Shown: in pieces, positions 1 to 7,262 of the stretch
Layout of the letters: every line of letters begins with the position of its first letter
Numbering within the stretch: position 1 is the stretch's first letter
Notes under the pieces: generated by a model
What the model saw: the letters and a program-made list of their open reading frames with translations, nothing else
Databases searched by the model: none
What the model was told of the DNA's origin: nothing
Made by a program: the position numbers and the translations under genes
Source: a virus
Direction: 5' to 3' (one strand)
IMG/VR virus record: IMGVR_UViG_3300048445_000120
Span: 1-21,991 of that record
Length of the DNA: 21,991 nucleotides

Positions 1-114
1 CTATACATTGCTATACAGCTCCGCTGTAGCTCCGCTGCTACACTAGTATTATCCAGTGCAGCCCGTGTTTACTACGTAACAAAAGGTAAAACTTTTCACT
101 AAAATATCCTAAAA

Positions 115-129
115 GGTGGGGGGGTGGGG
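115..129 (+). other. Isolated G-rich tract
   Basis: The tract reads GG-T-GGGGGGG-T-GGGG inside otherwise AT-rich DNA. It is the most G-dense spot in the window. It could form a short-loop G-quadruplex or be a slippage-prone homopolymer. It lies about 150 bp before the first gene. Any function is inference, and the exact G count could also be an assembly or homopolymer error. Confidence 0.4.
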
Positions 130-237
130 TAAAATAAATGGCTTTACTATAAAGGTATATTGCTGTAATATGTATATGTAACCCATAACTTCCCTATATG
201 ACATTAGCCTGTAAAGGTACATAAGTAGCTACCTAAC

Positions 238-264
238 GTCACATTATTAATAATTAGGTATAAT
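238..264 (+). promoter_or_regulatory. Possible sigma70-like promoter for the rightward operon
   Basis: A perfect TATAAT lies at 259-264, and a weak GTCACA (four of six matches to TTGACA) lies at 238-243, giving a short 15-bp spacer. Transcription would start close to 271, leaving a leader of only about 9 nt before the ATG at 280. In DNA this AT-rich a TATAAT can occur by chance, and I saw no Bacteroidetes-type TAnnTTTG element. Treat it as a candidate only. Confidence 0.22.
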
Positions 265-279
265 AAGTAATAATAAAGT

Positions 280-510
280 ATGGCACAAAAACTATCAATG
301 AAAGCCCGATTAGCGAAAGCAAAGCGAGACAAGAAATATGCGATGAGCGAGTGGGGCAAATACAAGAAGCGTACTGCACAGGCAAAGAAGTGTAAGAAAG
401 GGTTTGATTTCGATCACAGATTGGGCAAGTGTATTAAAGCATCTAAGAACAGAGCCGGTGGAAAAGGCGGTACTAAAAACGAAAAAACCCAAAAGAGGTA
501 CGGGTATTAA
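280..510 (+). CDS. Small basic phage protein with two cysteines
   Basis: A 76-aa, strongly basic protein (Lys/Arg-rich throughout, Gly/Lys-rich tail) of unknown function. Residues 38-51 form a short C-x2-GF-x-FD-x4-GKC unit, two cysteines bracketing a GF-FD core, which resembles small Cys-containing motifs in other phage proteins. Basic charge suggests nucleic-acid contact, but this is inference. It is the first gene of the operon, and the 1022-aa fibre gene follows after 9 bp. The start is the first ATG after an A/T-rich tract with no Shine-Dalgarno sequence. The antisense reading frame over the same region is a shadow. Confidence 0.7.
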   Translation: MAQKLSMKARLAKAKRDKKYAMSEWGKYKKRTAQAKKCKKGFDFDHRLGKCIKASKNRAGGKGGTKNEKTQKRYGY

Positions 511-519
511 AACACAACT

Positions 520-3500
520 ATGGCTAGAATATCAACATACGTAAACGATACAACTATAAACGATGAAGATCTATTAACAGGATCTAATTTTATAAGGATA
601 GGCGAGTACAACACTCGTAATTACAAGTTAGTTGATCTAGCGGAGTACTTTGCTAATTTTCAAATATCCGACAATCAGTTATATAGTTTTGCTGCAATAA
701 GTCAGCAAGTTGAAACAAACGTTTCTGATATAGAGGCAAGCACCTTGTATTCACTTAACCTAGCATCCAGTTTTGGTACTGTTGATTCAAGTGGTAACCT
801 AACTAGCTTGTCACAAAGTTTCGCTAATCAAGTATTTACAACAACTAACAACGCTAGATTTGCAGAAGCAACCTATGTAACTAATTTAGGCTCTAGTTTT
901 GGTACTTTTGATGCGGACGGAAATTTAACTTCTCTTTCACAAGCATTTGCGGATAGTGTCATAACAACAACAGCTTCCAATAGGTTTGCTACAACCACAT
1001 CAGTAAATACACTAACGTCTACAGTTTCAGGAAAACCCGATATATTTAGGCAAAATGATGCCCCCGATGTAACAAACGCTGTAGGATCAATATGGTACGA
1101 TACGAATGATAATAATAAAGTTTACGTTTTAGTAGCAGGAACACCAAATGTATGGACCTTAACAGCGGACGACAGGATAATCACTAACTCGACGTCCATT
1201 TCTAACGTCAATCAGTCCGTTACAACATTGTCTAACTCTTTGGGTGCAGAAGCTGCATTAATTGACGAATTACAGACGCAATTTACGTTTGACACCAACG
1301 GGGGTATAACGGGGACAGCAGATGCGTTGGCAACGAGTATTACCACAGCATCGTCAAACGCAGCAGGAGCAGTAGCTACTGACCTAGATAAACTTGAGGC
1401 CGTATTTACATTCGATAGTAATAATGATGTTAGTGGTGTTGCGGGGGCGTTAAATACTTCAATTAATACAGCGGCCTCCACCGCTTCTAATGCAGTGGCC
1501 ACCGATTTAGATAAGTTAGAAACTGTATTTAGTTTTGATTCTAACGGGGATGTGGATGGAATACAAGGCACGCTAGCAACAGCAGTAACCTCCAATGCTA
1601 ATACAGCCATAAGCAATGCATCTTTAGCTTCAGCTTCTGAAGTGAACGAATTAAAGACACAATTTGTATTTGATAGTAATGGCAGTATTACAGGCGTGGC
1701 GGACGCACTATCAACGAGCATAACCAATACAGCGTCCAGTGAAGCAGGCTCGGTAGCAACAGATTTAGATAAATTAGAGGCTGTATTCAGCTTTGATAGT
1801 AATAATGATGTTGATGGTATTTCAGGTGCTTTATCAACCGCTGTAACAAGCAATGCAAACACTGCTATAACAAATGCGTCACTTGCCTCAGCCGCGGATG
1901 TTACAGAAATACAATCTCAATTTGCATTTACAAATGGCGAAATAACGGGTGTTGCGGATGCATTAGCAAGCAGTATTACTACAACAGCTTCTACAGAAGC
2001 AGGTTCAGTTGCGAGTGATCTTGATAAATTAGAAGCGGTATTCAGTTTTGACGCTAATGGAGATGTGGACGGCACAGCCGGCGCCTTGAGCACTGCGGTG
2101 GCATCTAGTGCAACTACAGCTATTGCTAATGCAAATTTAGCTTCTGCACAAAGTGTCACAGATTTAACTTCAACAGTTGATACAAAACCTCAAATATTTA
2201 GACAAGATGCAGAACCAGGAACAACAGGTGTACCAAATAATTCGTTGTGGTACGATACTAATGATAACAATAAATTATATGTATTAATAAGTAGCACTTG
2301 GACAGCTACAGTAGATGGAACCATTGCGGTTGCCCAATCAGCTGCAAATACAGCACAATCAACAGCGGACGGAAGGCCAAAAGTATTTAGACAAAATAAT
2401 GCACCAGCTACTAGCGAACCAGCGTCTTCCATATGGTACGATACTAACGATGACAATAAAATTTATATATTAGTTGGTACCACTTGGACCGCAACTGATG
2501 ATCCTCGAATTACAACTAATTCAGCCAATATATCCACACAACAAACAGTAGTAACTAGATTAGATGGCCATTCAAAAGCAGCTTATTCGCTAACGGCTAA
2601 TGCCAATAATGTGGTAACTGGCATGCAAATAATTGCGGCTAATAACCAAACGAGTAGTCTTTCAGAAATTAAATTTCAAGCAGATAAATTTATTGTAAAT
2701 TCATCCACAACAAATTTAACGCCTTTTAGCATATCAGGTGATAAAATAAAATTTAACGGAGATATAGATGTAACTGGTACAGCTTTAATACAAGGAACGG
2801 ATACCACCAGCAATGAGTTCACCGCGGTAAAAATAATCAACACAGGATCAACTAACGGTAAAGTTGGTATGAAATTACAAAACAGTTCTGGTTATTTTGC
2901 GCAGTTCTTTTTAGACACAACTACAGAAAATAATATAAATAATTACGGTTTTGATTTGCAATTAGGGCCAGCGTCTGGCGGAGGTGTAAATACTGTTGCC
3001 CATTTTAATGCGGGAGGATTATGTGTGCCGGCGGGTACAGGTACAACTGGAACTTATAACGGCAGAAGCATATTTTTTAATAGTGATAATGCTGCGGTGG
3101 ATTCAGATTCAGGTAGAATGCACGTAAACAACTACTTTAAAACTTTCTTTTTAGATATTCCTACACCTCGTACCGACGGTGATTGGGCAAACAAGGGGTT
3201 TGTTATGAGAAGATGGAATTCGGGGAATAGTTCTAGCGAGGAGATCTTATCTGTTAAAACGGTAACTAGAAGTTTACATGTTTTTGGAGATATAGTAGCC
3301 TCTGAAACATCTGATAAAAGATTAAAGAATAATATAAAGCCAATACAAAACGCTTGTGAAAAAATAAATAAAATAGGGGGTTATGAATTTGATTGGAACG
3401 ATAAACAAAAATTGTACGAAGGACATGATGTAGGCGTTATAGCTCAAGAAATTGAAGCTGTGCTGCCTGAGGTAGTTGAAACAAGAGAGGACGGTTATAA

Positions 3501-3588
3501 AGCTGTTGATTACAAAAAAATAGTACCATTACTTATAGAAGGTATAAAAGATTTACAAAAACAAATAGACGAATTAAAAAACAAATAA
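520..3588 (+). CDS. Tail tip/fibre protein with S74 chaperone C-terminus
   Basis: A 1022-aa virion appendage protein. Residues 1-45 (MARISTY start) match the start of the 233-aa protein at 8177 and look like a shared attachment domain. Residues 255-527 carry seven copies of an F-x-FD-x-N-x-(D/S/G)-(V/I)-x-G unit spaced 40-45 aa apart. Three FRQ..AP...(I/L)WYDTND modules occur near 173-219, 556-600 and 619-663. Residues about 685-755 read like the DUF1983 region of lambda gpJ-type tail tip proteins (GMQII, ADKF, GDKIKFNGDI). The C-terminal 92 residues are a peptidase S74 intramolecular chaperone: SDKRLK at 931-936 gives the Ser931/Lys936 dyad, followed by GVIAQE and a terminal coiled coil. S74 domains trimerise the fibre and cleave themselves off before that serine. 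A small protein follows after 1 bp. Confidence 0.9.
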   Translation: MARISTYVNDTTINDEDLLTGSNFIRIGEYNTRNYKLVDLAEYFANFQISDNQLYSFAAISQQVETNVSDIEASTLYSLNLASSFGTVDSSGNLTSLSQSFANQVFTTTNNARFAEATYVTNLGSSFGTFDADGNLTSLSQAFADSVITTTASNRFATTTSVNTLTSTVSGKPDIFRQNDAPDVTNAVGSIWYDTNDNNKVYVLVAGTPNVWTLTADDRIITNSTSISNVNQSVTTLSNSLGAEAALIDELQTQFTFDTNGGITGTADALATSITTASSNAAGAVATDLDKLEAVFTFDSNNDVSGVAGALNTSINTAASTASNAVATDLDKLETVFSFDSNGDVDGIQGTLATAVTSNANTAISNASLASASEVNELKTQFVFDSNGSITGVADALSTSITNTASSEAGSVATDLDKLEAVFSFDSNNDVDGISGALSTAVTSNANTAITNASLASAADVTEIQSQFAFTNGEITGVADALASSITTTASTEAGSVASDLDKLEAVFSFDANGDVDGTAGALSTAVASSATTAIANANLASAQSVTDLTSTVDTKPQIFRQDAEPGTTGVPNNSLWYDTNDNNKLYVLISSTWTATVDGTIAVAQSAANTAQSTADGRPKVFRQNNAPATSEPASSIWYDTNDDNKIYILVGTTWTATDDPRITTNSANISTQQTVVTRLDGHSKAAYSLTANANNVVTGMQIIAANNQTSSLSEIKFQADKFIVNSSTTNLTPFSISGDKIKFNGDIDVTGTALIQGTDTTSNEFTAVKIINTGSTNGKVGMKLQNSSGYFAQFFLDTTTENNINNYGFDLQLGPASGGGVNTVAHFNAGGLCVPAGTGTTGTYNGRSIFFNSDNAAVDSDSGRMHVNNYFKTFFLDIPTPRTDGDWANKGFVMRRWNSGNSSSEEILSVKTVTRSLHVFGDIVASETSDKRLKNNIKPIQNACEKINKIGGYEFDWNDKQKLYEGHDVGVIAQEIEAVLPEVVETREDGYKAVDYKKIVPLLIEGIKDLQKQIDELKNK
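1282..2100 (+). repeat. Seven-fold protein repeat in the 1022-aa fibre
   Basis: Seven copies of a roughly 20-residue unit begin at residues 255, 296, 337, 382, 423, 468 and 508. Odd and even spacers differ: some contain VATDLDKLE before the unit, others contain NASLASA. This suggests a higher-order repeat of about 86 aa made of two units. The DNA is less conserved than the protein, so the duplication is not recent. The pattern fits a fibrous shaft. The long antisense frame over the same DNA is a by-product of its repetitive codons. Confidence 0.8.
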
Positions 3589-3589
3589 T

Positions 3590-3937
3590 ATGGCAATAAC
3601 TTATAATTGGGACTGCAAAACATTGCAAGTTTATACTAGTCATACTGACTATAATGCTTCACCCATAACAAAAAACAATGTAGCATACGCGGTTATATGG
3701 GAATTAACAGGAACAAATGATGATGGTGTTTTTGCTACTATAGTTAGAAAAACTATTTTACCTATTAATGATTTATCTAGTTTTCAAGAAAAAAATGATT
3801 TAACTAATGAAATAGTTAAAGGCTGGGTGTTTAAAATAATAGGCCCAGATATGAAAGCGGCTTACGAAGCTGAAGTAGCCCATCTTGTCAATGAAAAAGT
3901 TTCCCCGACTGAAATAACAGTTATATTAGAATCGTAA
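3590..3937 (+). CDS. Small fibre-linked protein, paralogue of 18331 gene
   Basis: A 115-aa protein starting MAITYNWDCKTLQVY. It shares its architecture with the 112-aa protein at 18331: an (A-x-TY-x-W) start, a central (V/I)x-W strand, (I/V)-x-GW in the second half, then a Met-x-Ala-x-Y/G-x helix and a P-(T/I)-EIT ending. I recall this as a DUF7936-like family from cyanophages and other marine phages. The function is unknown. It starts 1 bp after the stop of the 1022-aa fibre, and its paralogue likewise follows the 900-aa S74 fibre by 1 bp. That suggests a fibre accessory, capping or assembly protein. No signal peptide or membrane segment. Confidence 0.75.
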   Translation: MAITYNWDCKTLQVYTSHTDYNASPITKNNVAYAVIWELTGTNDDGVFATIVRKTILPINDLSSFQEKNDLTNEIVKGWVFKIIGPDMKAAYEAEVAHLVNEKVSPTEITVILES

Positions 3938-4432
3938 ATGGCATTACAAACTAGTGGATCAATATCTATAAGCCAAATAAAAGCAGAGGTTGGCGGTACC
4001 AGTAGTTCACTGAGAAGTTTATCAAATACCGCAGGTAAATCAATACCGGATGGTATGCAAGAATTTTATGGGTATAGTGGTGCTCCTACGTATAATTACA
4101 ATAGTAATATGCAAGTGGGAAGTGGACAATATTATTCTAGCATAGCGTATGGGTACGCTAATACCGCTAGTATTCATGTATTCGGTACTTTTGGATTTTT
4201 ATATCCCGCGAGTTTTAATTCTCAATCGTTTGATGGTTTGTATTGGCAGGGTAACAAAATATATTTTTATTTTACAATTAGTAAACCTACATGGACAACC
4301 TTATTAATAGGAGGCACGAATTTTGGTGGGTCTTCTGGTTGGACAAGTGTTCACAGTAAATTATGGACGTATTCCACGTCAACAAATCCTTTCGGAACAA
4401 GTGGCAGTGTTAACATAAGTGCCATATATTAA
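3938..4432 (+). CDS. Compact tail/virion structural protein
   Basis: A 164-aa protein. Its first 65 residues follow a pattern common in phage tail proteins: MALQTSGSIS-I-x-IK-E-GG..S.SLR-LS..AGK-IPDGM-x-EFYGYS. This amino-terminal unit usually precedes a variable domain. The remaining about 100 residues are rich in Tyr, Trp, Phe, Ser, Asn and Gly, as in beta-rich receptor-contact domains. The start codon follows the previous stop directly. Probable role: small virion decoration or receptor-contact protein. The family pattern is established; the receptor role is inference. Confidence 0.7.
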   Translation: MALQTSGSISISQIKAEVGGTSSSLRSLSNTAGKSIPDGMQEFYGYSGAPTYNYNSNMQVGSGQYYSSIAYGYANTASIHVFGTFGFLYPASFNSQSFDGLYWQGNKIYFYFTISKPTWTTLLIGGTNFGGSSGWTSVHSKLWTYSTSTNPFGTSGSVNISAIY

Positions 4433-4477
4433 AATACCTAACAACCACGTGATTATAGTAACATAAGACCAAAACCA

Positions 4478-4771
4478 ATGACTTATTTTTACAAAACCTA
4501 TTCTTGGTCACAAGGTGACTCAGGAGTACCCGAAGAAACCAGAACTCTTTGGGAGCACATCGCTATGAAAAAAAACTGGCGTATTGTTCAACTACCTAAC
4601 GGTTTTTTTCAAGCCGAATACAAAGATCCAAAAAATGAAGAAAATTGGATTGATGTAACAAGGCGCGAAACTTTAGAAAGCTGTGAAGCCGCCATTGATG
4701 GAAGCATATCGCATTACACAAAAAAGCTTGATTTTTTAAAAGGACCTAAAATAGTTAAAACCTTCAAATAA
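4478..4771 (+). CDS. Phage protein of unknown function, 97 aa
   Basis: A 97-aa soluble protein with an aromatic first third, a central V-QLPNG-FQ-EYKDP strand pair, then DVTRRE and a helix ending in a KKL-FLKGPK motif. I recall similar short proteins from marine phages but know no function. It sits between the structural genes and groEL, with 45 bp upstream and 26 bp downstream, so it is slightly set apart. No Cys-rich or membrane features. Confidence 0.65.
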   Translation: MTYFYKTYSWSQGDSGVPEETRTLWEHIAMKKNWRIVQLPNGFFQAEYKDPKNEENWIDVTRRETLESCEAAIDGSISHYTKKLDFLKGPKIVKTFK

Positions 4772-4797
4772 CCGCTTATACTAAAAAATTTAATTAA

Positions 4798-6360
4798 ATG
4801 GAATATAATAACCCAAGTGAGATAGTAAAGGATCTGTCCTTCGGAACAGATGCTAGAACAAAAATAATGGTAGGTGTTGATAAATTAACTAAAGCAGTTA
4901 AATCAACCCTCGGCGCTTCTGGTAAATGTGTAATTTACGAGGACGCTCTCGGAAGGCCGGTGATAACAAAAGACGGAGTAACCGTTGCGGAAAGCGTAGT
5001 CTTAATTGACCCGGTCGAAAATATGGGAGCAACCCTTATAAAAGAAGCCGCCAAAAACACAGTGAAAGAAGCAGGTGACGGTACTACTACAGCTACCGTC
5101 CTTGCTCATTCGCTTTTGAATTTAGCTAATAAAGCAAAAGACAAAAACAATATAAGAGATATAAAGCAGGGGATAGAAACGGGATTAGAAAAAGTTAATA
5201 AAGAACTTACTGATAGAGCGGTTGACGTTAAAGGAGGCATGTTAGAAAATGTAAGTTCAATTAGTTGTAATAACGATAAAAGCCTCGGAAAGATTATATC
5301 GCAAGCATATTCGAAAGTGGGTAAGGACGGAGTAGTCCTTATGGAAGAGTCTGAGACCGAAAAAACAAATGTCGAATTTGTTGAAGGCACACAAATAGAT
5401 TGTGGGCTCAAATCGCCATACTTTGTAACAGATAAGGATAAAGGAAAAGCTGAACTAGATAACCCGTACGTAATGATAGTTTCTTCTCCAATCCCCAACA
5501 TTCGTAAAATTCAGAATGTACTAGAGTTTGTAATCAAAGAAAAAAGAAGTCTGCTTATTGTAGCGACCGTAGAACAGCAGCCATTAGCAGCATTGCTAGC
5601 AAATAAAGTTAAAGGCAATATAAAAGTCAATGTGATTGACCTCCCTGGTTTCGGGCCTACTAAACAGGACACAACTGAAGATCTTGCGATTCTTACCGGA
5701 GCAAAGGTAATAAACGAAGAGTTAGGAGATGATTTAGATTTAATTCAACCTGATATATTAGGGCAAGCAGCAAAGTCTGTTACAGACGATAAAAACACTG
5801 TTTTAACTATAATGGATCAAGGCCCTATTTTAAATGAAAGAATAGAACTGGTTGAAAACAAAATAAAAGAAGAAAAGAATCCCTACTTTAAGAAAAGGCT
5901 ACAGCAACGATTAGCAATGTTAAATGGATACGTTGCTATCATAAAAGTTGGTGCTAATTCAAAAGTTGAGTTAAAAGAAAAGAAAGATAGAGTTGAAGAT
6001 GCAATATATGCAACTAAAGCAGCATTACAAGAAGGTATTGTTCCGGGTGGTGGTGTGGCTTTGTTGGATGCATCGTATAGCATAATACCGGAAAACAACG
6101 GTGAGGCTATTTTACTGGAGGCAATTAAATCTCCATATGCGACTATACTTGAAAACGCAAATTTAGAATATAAAGAATCAGGGCACACGGGCAAAGGAAT
6201 AAATGTAATCAATGGGAAAGTTGTTGATATGATTGAAGAAGGCGTTATCGACCCTGTCCTTGTAACTAAAACAGCTCTTAAAAATGCAGTGAGTGTTGTT
6301 AATACTATTTTTTCTGCAGATTGTGTAATTAATAACATTCGATTAAATGAAAGCAATTAA
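4798..6360 (+). CDS. groEL: Phage-encoded chaperonin GroEL (Cpn60)
   Basis: A 520-aa group I chaperonin, full length except that the usual GGM-repeat tail is absent (it ends NNIRLNESN). ATP-site motifs are intact: TKDGV at 58-62, DGTTTATV at 94-101, VEDA with Asp401, GGGVAL at 418-422 region and DP at 485-486. The apical domain (about 200-370) keeps the SPYF segment (206-209), Leu242, Leu263 and GFG (284-286). Compared with E. coli substrate/GroES-binding positions, Tyr199 is Leu204, Leu234 is Gln239 and Val264 is Ala268. It should form an ATP-driven folding ring with the co-chaperonin encoded immediately downstream. The order groEL-groES is the reverse of the usual bacterial operon. Context in a structural-gene block argues for a phage folding system for capsid or fibre subunits. 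Confidence 0.96.
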   Translation: MEYNNPSEIVKDLSFGTDARTKIMVGVDKLTKAVKSTLGASGKCVIYEDALGRPVITKDGVTVAESVVLIDPVENMGATLIKEAAKNTVKEAGDGTTTATVLAHSLLNLANKAKDKNNIRDIKQGIETGLEKVNKELTDRAVDVKGGMLENVSSISCNNDKSLGKIISQAYSKVGKDGVVLMEESETEKTNVEFVEGTQIDCGLKSPYFVTDKDKGKAELDNPYVMIVSSPIPNIRKIQNVLEFVIKEKRSLLIVATVEQQPLAALLANKVKGNIKVNVIDLPGFGPTKQDTTEDLAILTGAKVINEELGDDLDLIQPDILGQAAKSVTDDKNTVLTIMDQGPILNERIELVENKIKEEKNPYFKKRLQQRLAMLNGYVAIIKVGANSKVELKEKKDRVEDAIYATKAALQEGIVPGGGVALLDASYSIIPENNGEAILLEAIKSPYATILENANLEYKESGHTGKGINVINGKVVDMIEEGVIDPVLVTKTALKNAVSVVNTIFSADCVINNIRLNESN

Positions 6361-6604
6361 TTATTACGTTGTTATAGAAAAAATAAAAGAAGCGCCGAAG
6401 AAAGTAGGTGGCTTGGAGCTTACAGAAGATCAAAATAAAGACGTTAGGTATTTAAAAGGTAAAGTTATATCTGCTGGCAATTTAGTAGAAAACCTTAATG
6501 TAAATGATATAGTACATTATGACAAAATGGCGGGGCACGGAATAGAATGGAAAGATAAGTTGTATTACGTTTTAAAACTTGCGGATATAGTACTTGTGGA
6601 ATGA
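6347..6604 (+). CDS. groES: Phage-encoded co-chaperonin GroES (Cpn10)
   Basis: An 85-aa Cpn10, shorter than the usual 95-97 aa. It shows the core strands in order: YYVVIEK near the start, KGKVISAG in the middle, NVNDIVHYDKMAG (the GDIVIF strand equivalent) and YYVLKLADIVLVE at the end. The mobile loop is about residues 16-34, with GGLELTED replacing the E. coli GGIVLTG; the GroEL-contact tripeptide is thus LEL, with a charged middle residue. The gene starts inside groEL (14-nt overlap), so the two are translationally coupled and probably made in a fixed ratio. The stop overlaps the next start as ATGA. The roof and base loops look shortened. Confidence 0.9.
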   Translation: MKAINYYVVIEKIKEAPKKVGGLELTEDQNKDVRYLKGKVISAGNLVENLNVNDIVHYDKMAGHGIEWKDKLYYVLKLADIVLVE

Positions 6605-7041
6605 GAATAGGTGCTGATGACATAAAAGATTTAAATTTACTAAAATATTATAGGCTCATTCGAAAATGGGCCTGTAAAACTTATAGCCTAAAAGATGCTG
6701 ATCTTGAATTGCTAATTTATTTAGATTGCAAAGATAGATTTACACGTAATGAATTTATTAATGGTGTGTATACCTACAGCTGGGATAAAGACAGGTGGGA
6801 GAGATTAAGAAGAGAGGGCTGGATTGATGTTTGGAGAGAAAGAAATCGTATTACTCAAAAATACACAATATATAAAACAAGTTTTAAATGTAAGCAATTA
6901 ATTAAACGAATATATCGTATAATGCTTGCGGAAGAAGACTTGCCAACAAGTAAACGAAGTAAATTTTTTAATAACCGATCGTATACAGATAAAGTTTATA
7001 ATAAAGCTATAGATGATATGATCAAAGATAAAAACAGATAG
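6601..7041 (+). CDS. MarR/winged-helix-like phage protein
   Basis: A 146-aa basic protein. Helical N-terminus (LLKYYRLIRKWA), a LELLIYLD helix, an F-x-R-x-EF segment, then a recognition-helix-like W-x2-DRW-x2-LRREGWI followed by a beta wing (RNRITQKYTIY) and a C-terminal helix. That order resembles MarR-type winged helix-turn-helix proteins annotated in many marine phages. No acidic catalytic cluster is visible, so an enzyme is unlikely. It may bind DNA as a late regulator or be a virion DNA-binding protein; the sequence does not decide. It overlaps groES by 4 nt (ATGA), tying it to the chaperonin operon. Confidence 0.65.
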   Translation: MRIGADDIKDLNLLKYYRLIRKWACKTYSLKDADLELLIYLDCKDRFTRNEFINGVYTYSWDKDRWERLRREGWIDVWRERNRITQKYTIYKTSFKCKQLIKRIYRIMLAEEDLPTSKRSKFFNNRSYTDKVYNKAIDDMIKDKNR

Positions 7042-7043
7042 TT

Positions 7044-7142
7044 ATGCCAAAAGTAGGAAAAAAGAAGTTTGCTTATACCGCAAAAGGTAAAGCAGCTGCA
7101 AAAAAATACGCGAAGAAAACGGGTAAAAAAATGTCTAAATAA
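7044..7142 (+). CDS. Tiny basic phage protein, 32 aa
   Basis: The start ATG lies 2 bp after the previous stop. The product begins MPKVGKKKFAYTAKGKAAAK and ends KKMSK; it is nearly all Lys, Ala, Gly and Tyr. I recall near-identical 30-35 aa proteins (MPKVG-KKF-YT-KGK) in many marine and cyanobacterial phages, which supports a real gene despite its size. Function unknown; the charge suggests nucleic-acid or virion-DNA contact. A different frame crosses this region and could be miscalled as an N-terminal extension of the next gene. Confidence 0.75.
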   Translation: MPKVGKKKFAYTAKGKAAAKKYAKKTGKKMSK

Positions 7143-7149
7143 TATTGAG

Positions 7150-7260
7150 ATGAAAAAAAAATTAACTGCTAATCAACTTAGAATAGCTAAAATGGCACCA
7201 CCATATAATTCAATTACTGGTGCTGATTTTGCTAAATTAAGAAAGAAAAAGAAAAAATAG
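7150..7260 (+). CDS. Tiny basic phage protein, 36 aa
   Basis: This starts at MKKKLTANQLRIAKMAPPYN and ends in a run of lysines. A longer frame reaches back to an ATG at 7069, but that extension runs through the well-supported 32-aa gene in another frame, so the ATG at 7150 (7 bp after the previous stop) is preferred. The APPYN-x-ITGADFAKL segment looks specific rather than low-complexity. Small basic protein of unknown function, one of a run of four before the holin. Confidence 0.7.
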   Translation: MKKKLTANQLRIAKMAPPYNSITGADFAKLRKKKKK

Positions 7261-7262
7261 TT

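Larger units (their letters stand above)
1..279. other. Non-coding left segment with hairpins and G-run
   Basis: I see no gene here; the ATG at 139 is closed by a stop after four codons. Positions 16-43 hold alternative small hairpins: ACAGC-TCC-GCTGT at 16-28, and TGTAGC (26-31) pairing with GCTACA (38-43). The 10-mer AGCTCCGCTG occurs twice (18-27, 29-38). A G-run stands out against AT-rich sequence at 115-129. This is the longest non-coding stretch in the window, so it probably holds the control signals for the rightward operon and perhaps the end of whatever lies to the left. No tRNA fold was recognised. Confidence 0.6.

Noticed and set aside
1-50. tRNA or strong rho-independent terminator
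   Set aside because: The hairpins have only 5-6 bp stems, no T-run follows, and no cloverleaf can be drawn.
1212-1862. A 216-codon antisense frame within the first fibre
   Set aside because: It is the mirror of the repeated Ala/Ser/Thr-rich fibre codons; its Val/Leu/Ser/Ala repeats track the sense repeat. Similar shadows occur at 1917, 2190, 5106, 5883 and 9136.
1282-2100. CRISPR-like array
   Set aside because: The repeats are degenerate at DNA level, lie in an open coding frame and encode a repeated protein motif. No cas gene is present.
3938-4432. Diversity-generating retroelement target
   Set aside because: The aromatic and Asn-rich C-terminus is reminiscent of a variable region, but there is no reverse transcriptase or template repeat in the window, so it cannot be supported.
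4798-6604. Bacterial groE operon or contaminating host DNA
   Set aside because: Gene order is reversed, GroES is short, GroEL lacks the GGM tail, and the genes are stitched by overlaps into phage genes on the same strand.
7069-7260. 63-aa gene starting at 7069
   Set aside because: Its first 27 residues run in another frame through the well-supported 32-aa protein gene; the ATG at 7150 is the likelier start.
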